From Serinicoccus chungangensis (GTDB lineage: Bacteria; Actinomycetota; Actinomycetes; Actinomycetales; Dermatophilaceae): a stretch of 64,000 nucleotides of DNA. Positions 52,969 to 61,861 of this stretch are shown one piece after another. Numbering within the stretch: the first letter of the stretch is position 1; each line of letters opens with the position of its first letter. The translations under genes and the position numbers were made by a program. Under the pieces are notes generated by a model, which saw nothing but the letters and a program-made list of their open reading frames with translations, had not been told where the DNA came from and ran no database searches. The stretch is from positions 310,001 to 374,000 of the forward strand of contig NZ_CP040887.1 in assembly GCF_006337125.1 (NCBI RefSeq), read 5' to 3'.

Positions 52969-53772
52969 ATGCACCGACACCTGTCCGCCGACCTGACCGC
53001 CACCGTGACCTCCCCGGTCGAGGCCACCCTCGGGGTGACCGTCGCCGAGCACGTGACCCGGCAGGACGAGTCCTTCTCGGTGACCCTGGACGGCCAGGAG
53101 GTCGAGGTCCAGGACGTCCTGGACGAGGCCTCCGGCACCCGGTGGCACGTGGTCCGGGACGTGGCACCGGGGGAGCTGCGCGTCAGCTACACCGCGACGG
53201 TGACCGACGGCGGCTCCAGCGCCGGGGTGAGCCCGCTGGAGCGCATCCGCTACGTCCGCCCGAGCCGCTACGTCGACCTGGACCGGCTGGAGGCGGTGGC
53301 GCGCGCCGAGGTCGGCGACGCCCTCGGCGAGCAGGGGGTCCTGGACGTGGCCAGCTGGGTGCACGACCACATCCGCTACGTCGTCGGCTCCTCGAGGGTC
53401 ACCGACGGCGCCAGCGACACCTACCTCGCCCGCCGGGGTGTCTGCCGCGACTTCGCCCACCTGACGCTCGCGCTGCTGCGGGCGCGCGGCATACCGGCCC
53501 GGCTCGTCGCCTGCTACGCCCCCGGACTGTCGCCGATGGACTTCCACGCGGTCGTCGAGGCCGCGGTGGGGGACCGGTGGGTCGTGGTCGACCCCACCCG
53601 GCTGGCCCCCCGGCACTCCCTCGTCCGCATCAGCTCGGGTGCCGACGCCAGCGAGACGTCCTTCCTCACGGTGCACTCCGGGGGCCTGGGCTTCAACAGC
53701 CTGCAGGTCAGCGCGGTCGCCGACGGGGACCTCCCCGCCGACGACCACCTGGCCACGGTGACGATCGGCTGA
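52969..53772 (+). CDS. Transglutaminase-like cysteine protease family protein (Bact_transglu_N type)
   Basis: 267 residues. An N-terminal beta domain (1-95) is followed by the transglutaminase core with the catalytic triad C159 (RRGVCRDFAHL), H193 (MDFHAVVEA) and D208 (WVVVDPTRLA). No signal peptide, so cytosolic. It may act as peptidase or amide-forming enzyme. A second, different transglutaminase is encoded convergently 9 bp away, in the ATP-grasp/alpha-E operon. The two share the fold but little sequence. Confidence 0.87.
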   Translation: MHRHLSADLTATVTSPVEATLGVTVAEHVTRQDESFSVTLDGQEVEVQDVLDEASGTRWHVVRDVAPGELRVSYTATVTDGGSSAGVSPLERIRYVRPSRYVDLDRLEAVARAEVGDALGEQGVLDVASWVHDHIRYVVGSSRVTDGASDTYLARRGVCRDFAHLTLALLRARGIPARLVACYAPGLSPMDFHAVVEAAVGDRWVVVDPTRLAPRHSLVRISSGADASETSFLTVHSGGLGFNSLQVSAVADGDLPADDHLATVTIG

Positions 53773-53781
53773 CCGCGGGGG

Positions 53782-54624
53782 TCAGGCCCGCAGCGCGGTG
53801 AGCTCCACCTCGACGAACATCGAGCTGCTCTTGGTGCCGGTGTAGATGCCGCGCAGCGGCGGCACGTCGCCGTACTCCCGACCGCGGGCCACCTCGACGT
53901 GACGTCCCCCCGGCTGGATGGCGTTGGTCGGGTCCATCCCGACCCACTCGCCGTCCCACCAGCGGACCCAGGCGTGCGACTCCCCCGTGTAGGGGGTCCC
54001 GATCTCCGGCTCCCGGGCGGGGAGCAGGTAGCCGCTGACGTAGCAGGCGGGGATGCCGACCGCGCGCAGGCAGCCGATGGTGAGGTTCGACATGTCCTGG
54101 CACACGCCGGAACGGTTGGCCCACGCCTCGGACGCCCGGGTGTGCACGCCGGTCGAGCCCGAGACGTACTCCATCTCGTCGTGGATGAGCTCCACCACCT
54201 CGCGGGCGCAGTCGCCGGGGGTCGCGCTCCGCCCGGCGATCTCCTCGACCCTGGCCTTGAGCTCGGCGGGCGGCTCGACCATGGGGGAGGTGAGGAGGTA
54301 CTCGCTGAGGTCGTCGAAGACCTCCGAGTCGCGCACCGCCTCCCAGCTCAGTCCCTGACCGGTGACCTCGGGGCGCTGCACGTCGACCGTGGCCGAGGCG
54401 GTGACCGCCATCCGCGGGTGCGGCTCGTGCACCTCGAACTGGGTCACCGTGGTGCCCCAGTAGTCGGTGTAGGTGTTGGTCCACGCCGTCGGCGAGATGT
54501 CGACCTTGGTATGCAGCACGGCCTGGTGCAGCGTCGACCTCGGGGACATCCTCGCCTCGTTGAAGGAGTGCGAGGCCATGCCGGCGTACTCGTAGCCGGT
54601 GCGGTGCACGATCCGGAGCAGCAT
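53782..54624 (-). CDS. Transglutaminase-like protein of the ATP-grasp/alpha-E cluster
   Basis: 280 residues. N-terminal beta domain LRIVHRTGYEYAGMASHSFN (Bact_transglu_N), then the core with C175 (RSGVCQDMSNL), H218 (GESHAWVRWW) and D231 (GMDPTNA). Typical YVSGYLLP motif before the His. It is the third gene of an operon with a circularly permuted ATP-grasp and an alpha-E protein, the widespread set predicted to make or cleave a small peptide. Its ATG overlaps the TGA of the alpha-E gene by one base (TGATG). Confidence 0.9.
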   Translation of the reverse strand: MLLRIVHRTGYEYAGMASHSFNEARMSPRSTLHQAVLHTKVDISPTAWTNTYTDYWGTTVTQFEVHEPHPRMAVTASATVDVQRPEVTGQGLSWEAVRDSEVFDDLSEYLLTSPMVEPPAELKARVEEIAGRSATPGDCAREVVELIHDEMEYVSGSTGVHTRASEAWANRSGVCQDMSNLTIGCLRAVGIPACYVSGYLLPAREPEIGTPYTGESHAWVRWWDGEWVGMDPTNAIQPGGRHVEVARGREYGDVPPLRGIYTGTKSSSMFVEVELTALRA

Positions 54625-55556
54625 CAGCGCACCCCCGCCCGCCAGACGGACGCACCGGCGCCGTCGAAGTAGTGGTCGGACACCGCGTCGTTGACCGCGC
54701 TGCAGGTGCGCTGCAGCCGGCTCATCCGCTCGGGCAGGTGGGCCATGGTCTCCTCCAAGGATCCGAACTCCAGCTCTGCGCGGGCCCGGCCGAGCGCCCG
54801 CAGCGCCTCACCGGTCAGCCCGGCACGACGACCGCCGGTGGTGGCCTCGAGCGAGGCCAGGGCGTCCTCGGCGGCCTGCAGGGACACCAGCACCGAGCGG
54901 GGGAACAACCGGTCGAGCAGCAGGAACTCCGCCGCCTGCGCGTCGGTCGCCGCGCCCCGGTAGGTGCGGATGAACGCGTGGTGCGCCCCGCAGGCACGCA
55001 ACGTCTGCGTCCAGGCGTAGGGGCTCTCGGCGTTGTAGGCCGCCGACTCGATGATGCGCGAGGTCATGTCGACCCGCTCCAGCTGGCGGCCCAGCATCAT
55101 GTACTGCCAGCCCTCGTCGTGGGTCATCGTCGTGTCCGCGATGCCGCCGACGACGGCGCAGCGCTCCCGGACCAGCTGGCAGGCGCGGTGCGCGGGCACG
55201 TGCTGGAGGCGGTTGCCGCGCATCATGTTCCACGTCGTGTTCACCGCCTCCCACATCTCCAGGGACACCGTCTCCCGCGACCGGCGGGCACTCTCCCGGG
55301 CGCCGTAGAAGGCGGCCACCATGGAGGTCAGCGACGTCTCGTCCCAGCCCAGGAGCTGCAGCACCGTCTGGTGGTCCGGGCTGGCCTCGCTGTCGATGCC
55401 CATGACCCGCAGGAGGACCTCGCTGGTGGCCTCCTCGTCGACGACCGGGTCCTCCAGCAGGAGCGTGAGGTGCACCTCGAGCAGGCGCGAGGTGTCCTCG
55501 GCGCGCTCGAGGTAGCGGCCGATCCAGAAGAGCGACTCGGCGATACGGCTCAGCAC
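54624..55556 (-). CDS. Alpha-E domain protein
   Basis: 310 residues from a GTG at 55556, which overlaps the end of the ATP-grasp gene by 7 bp. The family opening LSRIAESLFWIGRYLERAED is exact, followed by all-helical sequence with TVSLEMWEAVNTTWNMMR and MLGRQLERVDMTSRIIESAA. Alpha-E proteins accompany circularly permuted ATP-grasp and transglutaminase genes; the biochemical role is not established. It is part of the three-gene operon 57145 to 53782. Confidence 0.92.
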   Translation of the reverse strand: MLSRIAESLFWIGRYLERAEDTSRLLEVHLTLLLEDPVVDEEATSEVLLRVMGIDSEASPDHQTVLQLLGWDETSLTSMVAAFYGARESARRSRETVSLEMWEAVNTTWNMMRGNRLQHVPAHRACQLVRERCAVVGGIADTTMTHDEGWQYMMLGRQLERVDMTSRIIESAAYNAESPYAWTQTLRACGAHHAFIRTYRGAATDAQAAEFLLLDRLFPRSVLVSLQAAEDALASLEATTGGRRAGLTGEALRALGRARAELEFGSLEETMAHLPERMSRLQRTCSAVNDAVSDHYFDGAGASVWRAGVR

Positions 55557-57145
55557 GTGGGGCCTCCTTCGCCGGTCCCGGACACCCGGGTCTGTTGTTG
55601 CTGCTGCTCCTGCTCGGCCGGCTCGGCCTCCGAGCGCTTGAGCGCCACCTGCGGGGCGGTGCCGATCTGCACCTGCCGCTGGGCCCGGGGCTCGACCCGG
55701 GTCCGGCGGCCGTCGCCCGAGAGCACCCAGGTGTCCTTGGAGCCGCCGCCGCGGCTGGAGTTGACGATGAGCTCGCCCTCGCCGAGCGCCACCCGGGTGA
55801 GACCGCCGGGCAGGACCCAGACCTTCTCCCCGTCGTTGATGGCGAACGGTCGCAGGTCGACGTGCCGCGGGCGCAGCCCGTCGTCGACCATCGTGGGCAC
55901 GGTGGACAGCTGCACGACCGGCTGCGCGATCCAGCCGCGCGGCGAGGCGCTGACCGTCTGGCGCAGCTGGTCCAGCTCGGCCCTGCTCGCCTGGGGCCCG
56001 ATGACGATGCCCTTGCCGCCGGAGCCGTCGACCGGCTTGAGCACGAGCTCGTCGAGCCGGTCCATGACCTCCTCGCGGTGCGCGGGGTCCTCCAGCCGCC
56101 ACGTGTCGACGTTGGGCAGGATGGGCTCCTCGCCCAGGTAGTAGCGGATGATCTCCGGGACGTAGGAGTACATGAGCTTGTCGTCGGCGACGCCGTTGCC
56201 CACGGCGTTGGCGATGGTGACGTTGCCCGCGCGTGCCGCGTTGAGCACCCCCGGACACCCGAGCACCGAGTCGTTGCGGAAGGCGACCGGGTCGAGGAAG
56301 TCGTCGTCGACCCGGCGGTAGATGACGTGCACCGGCTGCAGCCCGTGCGTGGTCCGCATCATGACCCGCCCGCCCTGGGTCACCAGGTCGCGGCCCTCGA
56401 CCAGGCGGCAGCCCATGAGGCGCGCCAGCAGCGAGTGCTCGAAGTAGGCCGAGTTGTAGGGGCCGGGGGTGAGGACCACGACCTCGGGGTCGGTGATGCC
56501 GGAGGGGGCGGCGGCGCGCAGGGCGCGGAGCAGGCGGCTCGGGTAGGCCGCGACCGGCCGGATGCGGTGCGTCCCGACGACCTCGGGCAGGGTCGAGGTC
56601 ATCGCCCGGCGGTTGGTGAGGACGTAGGACACCCCGCTGGGGATGCGCACGTTGTCCTCGAGCACCCGGAAGGCGCCCTCGCCGTCCCGGATGAGATCGA
56701 TGCCCGAGACGTGGACCCGCACGCCGTTGCCGGGCTGGATGTCGAAGGCCACCCGGTGGTAGTGGCTGCTGCTGGTGACGATGTGCCGGGGGATCACCTT
56801 GTCCGTGATGATCTGCATCGGACCGTAGATGTCGGCGAGGAAGGCCTCCAGGGCCTTCACCCGTTGGGCCACCCCCGCCTCCACGTGCGACCAGGTGTCC
56901 GCCTCGATGACCCGGGGGACGATGTCCAGGGGGAAGGGCCGTTCCTCGCCCTCGAAGTCGAAGGTGACCCCTTGGTCGTGGTAGCTCTTGCTGACGTACT
57001 CGCCGCGGTTGCGCACGTCCTCGAGGCCGAAGGTGTCGAACTGCGTCGCGATCTGCTCGTAGCCGGGCCTGACGCCTCCGTCCGTGGTGACCGTCTCGTC
57101 ATAGATGGACGGCGTGGTCGGGTAGTCGGTGAACGCGCCAGTCAT
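55550..57145 (-). CDS. Circularly permuted type 2 ATP-grasp protein
   Basis: 531 residues from the ATG at 57145. Family blocks: FDIQPGNGVRVHVSGIDLIR, VLEDNVRIPSGVSYVLTNR, VVVLTPGPYNSAYFEHSLLA, VIYRRVDDDFLDPVAFR, LVLKPVDGSGGKGIVIGP (ATP-binding Lys/Gly loop) and LTRVALGEGELIVNSSRGGG (metal-binding Asn). This fold joins a carboxylate to an amine with ATP, so it likely makes a peptide or gamma-glutamyl-type bond. It is the first gene of an operon with the alpha-E and transglutaminase genes. A Gln-rich stretch lies near the C-terminus. Confidence 0.93.
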   Translation of the reverse strand: MTGAFTDYPTTPSIYDETVTTDGGVRPGYEQIATQFDTFGLEDVRNRGEYVSKSYHDQGVTFDFEGEERPFPLDIVPRVIEADTWSHVEAGVAQRVKALEAFLADIYGPMQIITDKVIPRHIVTSSSHYHRVAFDIQPGNGVRVHVSGIDLIRDGEGAFRVLEDNVRIPSGVSYVLTNRRAMTSTLPEVVGTHRIRPVAAYPSRLLRALRAAAPSGITDPEVVVLTPGPYNSAYFEHSLLARLMGCRLVEGRDLVTQGGRVMMRTTHGLQPVHVIYRRVDDDFLDPVAFRNDSVLGCPGVLNAARAGNVTIANAVGNGVADDKLMYSYVPEIIRYYLGEEPILPNVDTWRLEDPAHREEVMDRLDELVLKPVDGSGGKGIVIGPQASRAELDQLRQTVSASPRGWIAQPVVQLSTVPTMVDDGLRPRHVDLRPFAINDGEKVWVLPGGLTRVALGEGELIVNSSRGGGSKDTWVLSGDGRRTRVEPRAQRQVQIGTAPQVALKRSEAEPAEQEQQQQQTRVSGTGEGGPTC

Positions 57146-57228
57146 ACCGCAACCCTAGAGGAGAGTGCCCGGCCGCTGTGGAAGCATGGGTGGCGACCGG
57201 ACGTCATCGTGTCCCGAGGAGGACCACC

Positions 57229-58257
57229 ATGCCCATCGCCACCCCCGAGGTCTACGCCGACATGATCGACCGGGCCAAGGCCGGCAGCTTCGCCTACCCG
57301 GCCATCAACGTCAGCAGCAGCCAGACCTTCAACGCCGCCATCCAGGGGTTCGCCGAGGCCGGGTCGGACGGCATCATCCAGGTCTCCACCGGCGGCGCGG
57401 AGTACTGGTCCGGCCAGGGCGTCAAGGACATGGTGACCGGCGCGATGGCCTTCAGCGCCTTCGCCCACGAGGTGGCCAAGAAGTACGACGTCAACATCGC
57501 GCTGCACACCGACCACTGCCCCCAGGACAAGCTGGACGGCTTCGTCCGGCCGCTGCTCGCCGCGTCGGTCGAGCGGGTCAAGCAGGGTGGGCTGCCCTAC
57601 TTCCAGTCGCACATGTGGGACGGGTCGGCGACCCCGCTGGAGGAGAACCTCCAGATCGCCGAGGAGCTGCTGGAGCAGTGCCGCCAGGCCAAGATCATCC
57701 TCGAGGTCGAGATCGGTGTCGTCGGCGGCGAGGAGGACGGCGTCGCCAACGAGATCAACGACCAGCTCTACACGACCCCCGAGGACGCGGTCGCCACGAT
57801 CGAGGCGCTCGGCACGGGCGACCAGGGCCGCTACCTCACGGCCCTCACCTTCGGCAACGTGCACGGCGTCTACAAGCCGGGCAACGTCAAGCTGCGTCCG
57901 GAGATCCTGCAGACCGCCCAGGAGGCGGCGGCGACGGCGCTCGGCCGCGACGCCGAGAACCGTCCGTTCGACCTCGTCTTCCACGGTGGCTCGGGCTCCA
58001 GCGCGCAGGAGATCTCCGACGCGGTCGACTACGGCGTCGTCAAGATGAACATCGACACCGACACGCAGTACGCCTTCACCCGCCCGGTCGCCGGCTTCAT
58101 GCTCAGCAACTACGACGGGGTGCTCAAGGTGGACGGGGAGGTCGGCAACAAGAAGCAGTACGACCCGCGGTCCTGGGGCAAGGTCGCCGAGGCCGCCATG
58201 TCGGCCCGGGTCGTCGAGGCCTGCGAGAACCTGCGCTCCGCCGGGACCCACCGGTGA
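57229..58257 (+). CDS. fba: Class II fructose-bisphosphate aldolase
   Basis: 342 residues from the ATG at 57229 (site GAGGAGGACC upstream). Splits fructose 1,6-bisphosphate into DHAP and glyceraldehyde 3-phosphate; Zn-dependent. Visible: AYPAINVSSSQTFNAAIQGF (substrate end), LHTDHCPQDKLDGF (catalytic Asp and first Zn His), FQSHMWDGSA, ILEVEIGVVGGEEDGV (Glu), ALTFGNVHGVYKPGN (Zn His), FHGGSGSS (Zn His and phosphate loop), KMNIDTDTQYAF. This is the long class IIa type of actinobacteria. The stop overlaps the GTG of the DUF3151 gene. Confidence 0.96.
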   Translation: MPIATPEVYADMIDRAKAGSFAYPAINVSSSQTFNAAIQGFAEAGSDGIIQVSTGGAEYWSGQGVKDMVTGAMAFSAFAHEVAKKYDVNIALHTDHCPQDKLDGFVRPLLAASVERVKQGGLPYFQSHMWDGSATPLEENLQIAEELLEQCRQAKIILEVEIGVVGGEEDGVANEINDQLYTTPEDAVATIEALGTGDQGRYLTALTFGNVHGVYKPGNVKLRPEILQTAQEAAATALGRDAENRPFDLVFHGGSGSSAQEISDAVDYGVVKMNIDTDTQYAFTRPVAGFMLSNYDGVLKVDGEVGNKKQYDPRSWGKVAEAAMSARVVEACENLRSAGTHR

Positions 58258-58670
58258 CCGGCGGCGTCGGGTCGGCCGACCTGCTCGGCATCCCGCCGAC
58301 CGAGCTCCCGGAGGACCCCGCCGCCCGGGCGCTCGCCGAGGGTGACCCGCGGGAGGTGGCCGCGTCCTCCCCGAGCTCGTGCCTGGCCTGGGCGATGCTC
58401 GCCGAGGACGCCCTGCACGAGGGGGACGACGTGTCGGCCTACGCCTTCGCGCGGACCGGCTACCACCGGGGGCTGGACCAGCTGCGCCGGGCCGGGTGGC
58501 GCGGGCAGGGGCCGGTCCCGTGGGAGCACGAGCCCAACCGCGGCTTCCTGCGGGCCCTGGCGTCGCTGGCCGCGGCGGCGGGCCGCATCGGCGAGACCGA
58601 GGAGCAGCACCGGTGCACGGAGTTCCTGCGGGCGTCCTCGGCGACCGCGGCACGCGAGCTCGGCTGCTGA
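58254..58670 (+). CDS. DUF3151 family protein
   Basis: 138 residues from the GTG at 58254, overlapping the fba stop (GTGA). TPR-like helical protein: LLGIPPTELPEDPAARALAE, PSSCLAWAMLAEDAL, SAYAFARTGYHRGLDQLRRA, PVPWEHEPNRGFLRALASLA. DUF3151 is an actinobacterial family normally encoded next to fba and purA, as here. Function is not established. It is followed by a strong hairpin terminator. Confidence 0.9.
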   Translation: MTGGVGSADLLGIPPTELPEDPAARALAEGDPREVAASSPSSCLAWAMLAEDALHEGDDVSAYAFARTGYHRGLDQLRRAGWRGQGPVPWEHEPNRGFLRALASLAAAAGRIGETEEQHRCTEFLRASSATAARELGC

Positions 58671-58682
58671 GCGGACGTGGTT

Positions 58683-58726
58683 GCGGGCGGCGCCCGGGTC
58701 CGTGACCGCCCCCGGGTGCCGCCCGC
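58683..58726 (+). terminator. Hairpin terminator after the fba-DUF3151 operon
   Basis: GCGGGCGGC and CCCGGG (58683-58698) pair with CCCGGG and GCCGCCCGC (58711-58726), about 15 bp of very GC-rich stem, 12 bp past the stop codon. Confidence 0.75.
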
Positions 58727-58810
58727 TCCCCATGAGTCGGATCGATCGCGTCCCCTGACGTGCGGTCCGACCAGCACATCCAAGCACGCCCGCGCGCGAA
58801 GGGCTGTCCC

Positions 58811-58838
58811 ATGGCTGCCAGTGGCCGTATCCTGCCAT
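58811..58838. promoter_or_regulatory. Palindromic site at the promoter of the LuxR-type regulator
   Basis: ATGGC (58811-58815) and GCCAT (58834-58838) flank further TGCCA/TGGC elements. TATCCT (58828-58833) looks like a -10 hexamer, which would place the transcript start at the ATG (58841). From memory, TrmB/LuxR-type actinobacterial regulators often have an ATGGCAGC...GCTGCCAT palindrome at this place. Confidence 0.5.
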
Positions 58839-58840
58839 AG

Positions 58841-59815
58841 ATGAATGCTCAACCACAGACGGTCGGGCTGTCGGCGGAGGCCGAGCAGCTCTACCGCCAC
58901 GTCCTGCGCTCGGCCCCCGCGACCCTGCCCGAGCACGCGGAGGCCCTGGGCTGGCAGGTCCGCCAGGCCCAGCGCGTCATGGCGGACCTGGAGCGCATGC
59001 GCCTCGCCCGCCGGGTCTCCGACGACCTGGTGAAGGTGGACGACCCCCGGGCCGGCGTCGGCCGGCTGCTGGACAGCGAGGAGGCGGACCTCGACGAGCG
59101 GCGCCGGCAGCTGCTCGGCCTCCGGGAGTCCCTGGAGAGCTTCGAGTCCGACTACCGCCGGGGCCTGCAGCTCTCCGGCCCGCGGGTGCCTCCCTGGGAA
59201 CAGGTGGCGCCCTCCGAGGCGGCGTCGGTGGTCGAGCACCTCTCCCGGACCTCACGCGGACCGATCCTCCAGGTCACCACCGAGGTCGGCACGGGGCCGG
59301 CCCACGACGAGGCGGTCCGGCGCCGGTGGGAGGAGGCGGCGGGCAGCGGGCGCGAGCTGCGCGCGATCTTCCCGCTGTCGGTGCTGACCGACCCGCGGTG
59401 GCACTCCTCCGCCCAGCAGCGCGCCCGGTCGGGGGAGCAGCAGCGCTACCTCGCCGACGACGCCATCCGGGTGGAGTTCGGCATCTTCGGCAGGTCGGGG
59501 GTGATGCTCGAGGAGGCCGGCCAGGACGCCGACTACCTGCTGCTGCGCCCACCCGCGATCATCGACGCCTTCGTCACCCTCTTCGACGAGCTCTGGCGGC
59601 GCGCGGAGCCGTTGCTGTCGCGGGACGCCTCGGCCCAGGACGTCAAGCTCCTGGAGCTGCTCTCCCTCGGCTTCAAGGACGAGGCCATCGCGCGTCAGAT
59701 GGGCCTGGGGCTGCGGACCGTGCGGCGCCGGATCGCCGCGCTCATGGAGGAGCACGGATCGGACACCCGCTTCCAGCTGGGGCTGGCCGTCAGCCGCCGT
59801 GGGCTCGTCGACTGA
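58841..59815 (+). CDS. TrmB-like/LuxR-type helix-turn-helix regulator
   Basis: 324 residues. The N-terminal winged helix (about 8-65: AEQLYRHVLRSAPATLPEHA, RQAQRVMADLERMRLARRV) is followed by a coiled linker (DLDERRRQLLGLRESLESFE). The middle domain (125-250) resembles a phospholipase D-like or TrmB effector fold. The C-terminal LuxR-type HTH (EDAS to RRIAALM) has LLELLSLGFKDEAIARQMGL and LRTVRRRIAAL. It is the single-component class common in actinobacteria; target genes are unknown. A palindrome over its promoter suggests autoregulation. It sits between the fba and purA genes. Confidence 0.85.
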   Translation: MNAQPQTVGLSAEAEQLYRHVLRSAPATLPEHAEALGWQVRQAQRVMADLERMRLARRVSDDLVKVDDPRAGVGRLLDSEEADLDERRRQLLGLRESLESFESDYRRGLQLSGPRVPPWEQVAPSEAASVVEHLSRTSRGPILQVTTEVGTGPAHDEAVRRRWEEAAGSGRELRAIFPLSVLTDPRWHSSAQQRARSGEQQRYLADDAIRVEFGIFGRSGVMLEEAGQDADYLLLRPPAIIDAFVTLFDELWRRAEPLLSRDASAQDVKLLELLSLGFKDEAIARQMGLGLRTVRRRIAALMEEHGSDTRFQLGLAVSRRGLVD

Positions 59816-59887
59816 CTCGTGGTCGGGGAGGGTCGCGGACGTCGATAGAGTGAGGCGTCCGCAGCCCCGAGAGGAAGGCGTCCAGCC

Positions 59888-61186
59888 ATGCCAGCGATCG
59901 TCCTGGTCGGCACCCAGTGGGGTGACGAGGGAAAGGGCAAGGCGACCGACCTGCTGGGCTCCGACATCGACTACGTCGTGAAGTTCAACGGGGGCAACAA
60001 CGCCGGCCACACCGTGGTCATCGGGGACCAGAAGTACGCCCTGCACCTGCTGCCGAGCGGCATCCTGTCACCGGGCTGCACGCCGGTCATCGGCAACGGC
60101 GTCGTCGTCGACCTCGGCGTGCTCATCGAGGAGCTCGACGGCCTCGAGGCGCGCGGCATCGACACCTCGCTGCTGCGCATCAGCGCGAGCGCGCACGTCA
60201 TACCGCCCTACAACCGGGTGCTCGACAAGGTGACCGAGCGCTTCCTCGGCCAGCGGCGCATCGGCACCACCGGCCGGGGCATCGGCCCCACCTACGCCGA
60301 CAAGATGAGCCGCGTCGGCATCCGCGTGCAGGACCTCTACGACGAGTCCATCCTGCGGCAGAAGGTCGAGGCGGCCCTCGAGGTCAAGAACCAGATGCTG
60401 CTCAAGATCTACAACCGCCGCGCCGTCGAGGTCGACGAGGTCCTGGACGAGCTGCTGCGGCACGCCGAGCGCATCCGTCCCATGGTGACCGACACCGTCC
60501 TCGAGCTGGGGCAGGCGCTCGACGAGGGCCGCACCGTCCTCTTCGAGGCGGGGCAGGCCACCCTGCTCGACGTGGACCACGGCACCTACCCCTTCGTCAC
60601 CTCGTCCAACGCCACGGCCGGCGGTGCCTGCACGGGGTCGGGCGTGCCCCCGACGCGGATCGACCGGGTGGTCGGGGTGTTCAAGGCCTACACGACCCGG
60701 GTGGGCGAGGGGCCGTTCCCCACCGAGCTCGAGGACGAGCACGGCGAGCACCTGCGGACGGTGGGGGCCGAGTTCGGCACGACGACGGGTCGGCCGCGCC
60801 GGTGCGGCTGGGCCGACGTCGTCATCGGGCGCTACGCCCGACGCGTCAACGGACTCACCGACCTCGTGCTCACCAAGCTCGACGTCCTCACCGGGCTCGA
60901 CACCATCCCCGTCTGCGTCGCCTACGACGTGCAGGGCGAGCGCGTCGAGGAGATGCCGGTCAACCAGTCCGACGTCCACCACGCGCGCCCGGTCTACGAG
61001 GAGCTGCCCGGGTGGAGCGAGGACATCACCGGGGCCCGGGAGTTCGCCGACCTGCCGGAGGCCGCGCAGCGCTACGTCGAGCGGCTCGAGGAGCTCATCG
61101 GCACGCGGATCTCGGTCATCGGCATCGGGCCGGGCCGCGACGAGGTCATCGTGCGGCACGACCTGCTGGGGCGCGACGAGGCCTGA
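59888..61186 (+). CDS. purA: Adenylosuccinate synthetase
   Basis: 432 residues, full length. Joins aspartate to IMP with GTP in AMP synthesis. Signatures: the GTP loop [17 protein letters not shown] (about 6-21; D13 and K16 catalytic), [11 protein letters not shown] (catalytic His 41), [20 protein letters not shown] (IMP site), [20 protein letters not shown] and [24 protein letters not shown] ribosome-binding site precedes the ATG. Monocistronic. Confidence 0.98.
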   Translation: MPAIVLVGTQWGDEGKGKATDLLGSDIDYVVKFNGGNNAGHTVVIGDQKYALHLLPSGILSPGCTPVIGNGVVVDLGVLIEELDGLEARGIDTSLLRISASAHVIPPYNRVLDKVTERFLGQRRIGTTGRGIGPTYADKMSRVGIRVQDLYDESILRQKVEAALEVKNQMLLKIYNRRAVEVDEVLDELLRHAERIRPMVTDTVLELGQALDEGRTVLFEAGQATLLDVDHGTYPFVTSSNATAGGACTGSGVPPTRIDRVVGVFKAYTTRVGEGPFPTELEDEHGEHLRTVGAEFGTTTGRPRRCGWADVVIGRYARRVNGLTDLVLTKLDVLTGLDTIPVCVAYDVQGERVEEMPVNQSDVHHARPVYEELPGWSEDITGAREFADLPEAAQRYVERLEELIGTRISVIGIGPGRDEVIVRHDLLGRDEA

Positions 61187-61278
61187 CGCCCCTGGTGGCG
61201 CGACCCGCACCGGGCCAGGCGTGCCCGGCTGCTCCTGACGCCGGAGGGGCCGCAGCGGCGAGGGCTACCCTGACCCCC

Positions 61279-61749
61279 ATGGACGTCACCGTGGCCACCA
61301 CCTTCGACGCGCCGCGACCGCTGGTCGCCGCGGTCTCCGGTGACCCGGACCAGGCGCTGCGGTGGTACGCCAACATCCGGTCGGTCCGCTGGCAGGGCCC
61401 GGCCGACGTGGTCGTCGGAGCCCGCATCGACTTCGTGGCCCGCTTCCTCGGGCGCCAGCTGTCCTACACCTACGAGATCGTCGACCTGGTGCCGCAGGAG
61501 CGGATGGTCATGCGCACCGACGACGGGCCCCTGCCGATGGAGACGACCTACTGCTGGTGGGACGAGGAGCCCGGCGAGGGGGGTCGCCCGCGCACCGGGA
61601 TGAGCGTGCGCAACGCCGGGCGGCCGTCGGCGATGACCACCCTGGCCTCCGGCGCGGTGACCCTCGGCATGAAGCGGGCCATGCGCCGCGACCTGGAGCG
61701 GCTGCGCCTCGTGCTGCGGGAGGAGCAGGGCGCCCAGGACGAGTGGTGA
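61279..61749 (+). CDS. SRPBCC family protein
   Basis: 156 residues from the ATG at 61279 (MDVTVATTFDAPRPLVAA). Pattern of a polyketide-cyclase/Bet v1-like fold: strand-helix opening, ALRWYANIRSVRWQGPADVV, GARIDFVARFLGRQLSYTYE, LVPQERMVMRTDDGPLPMET, and a C-terminal helix with MKRAMRRDLERLRLVLREE. A ligand-binding cavity is expected; role unknown. It is followed by an about 110-bp gap before the maleylpyruvate-isomerase-like gene. Confidence 0.82.
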   Translation: MDVTVATTFDAPRPLVAAVSGDPDQALRWYANIRSVRWQGPADVVVGARIDFVARFLGRQLSYTYEIVDLVPQERMVMRTDDGPLPMETTYCWWDEEPGEGGRPRTGMSVRNAGRPSAMTTLASGAVTLGMKRAMRRDLERLRLVLREEQGAQDEW

Positions 61750-61861
61750 GACCGCACCGGGTGCGAGGAGGGCGGCACCGGGGCGCGACAACGGGCGGCA
61801 CCGATGAGTCCGTGGCGTCGCGGTGGTCCCATCACCGACCTGACCACGAACGAGACGAGGT

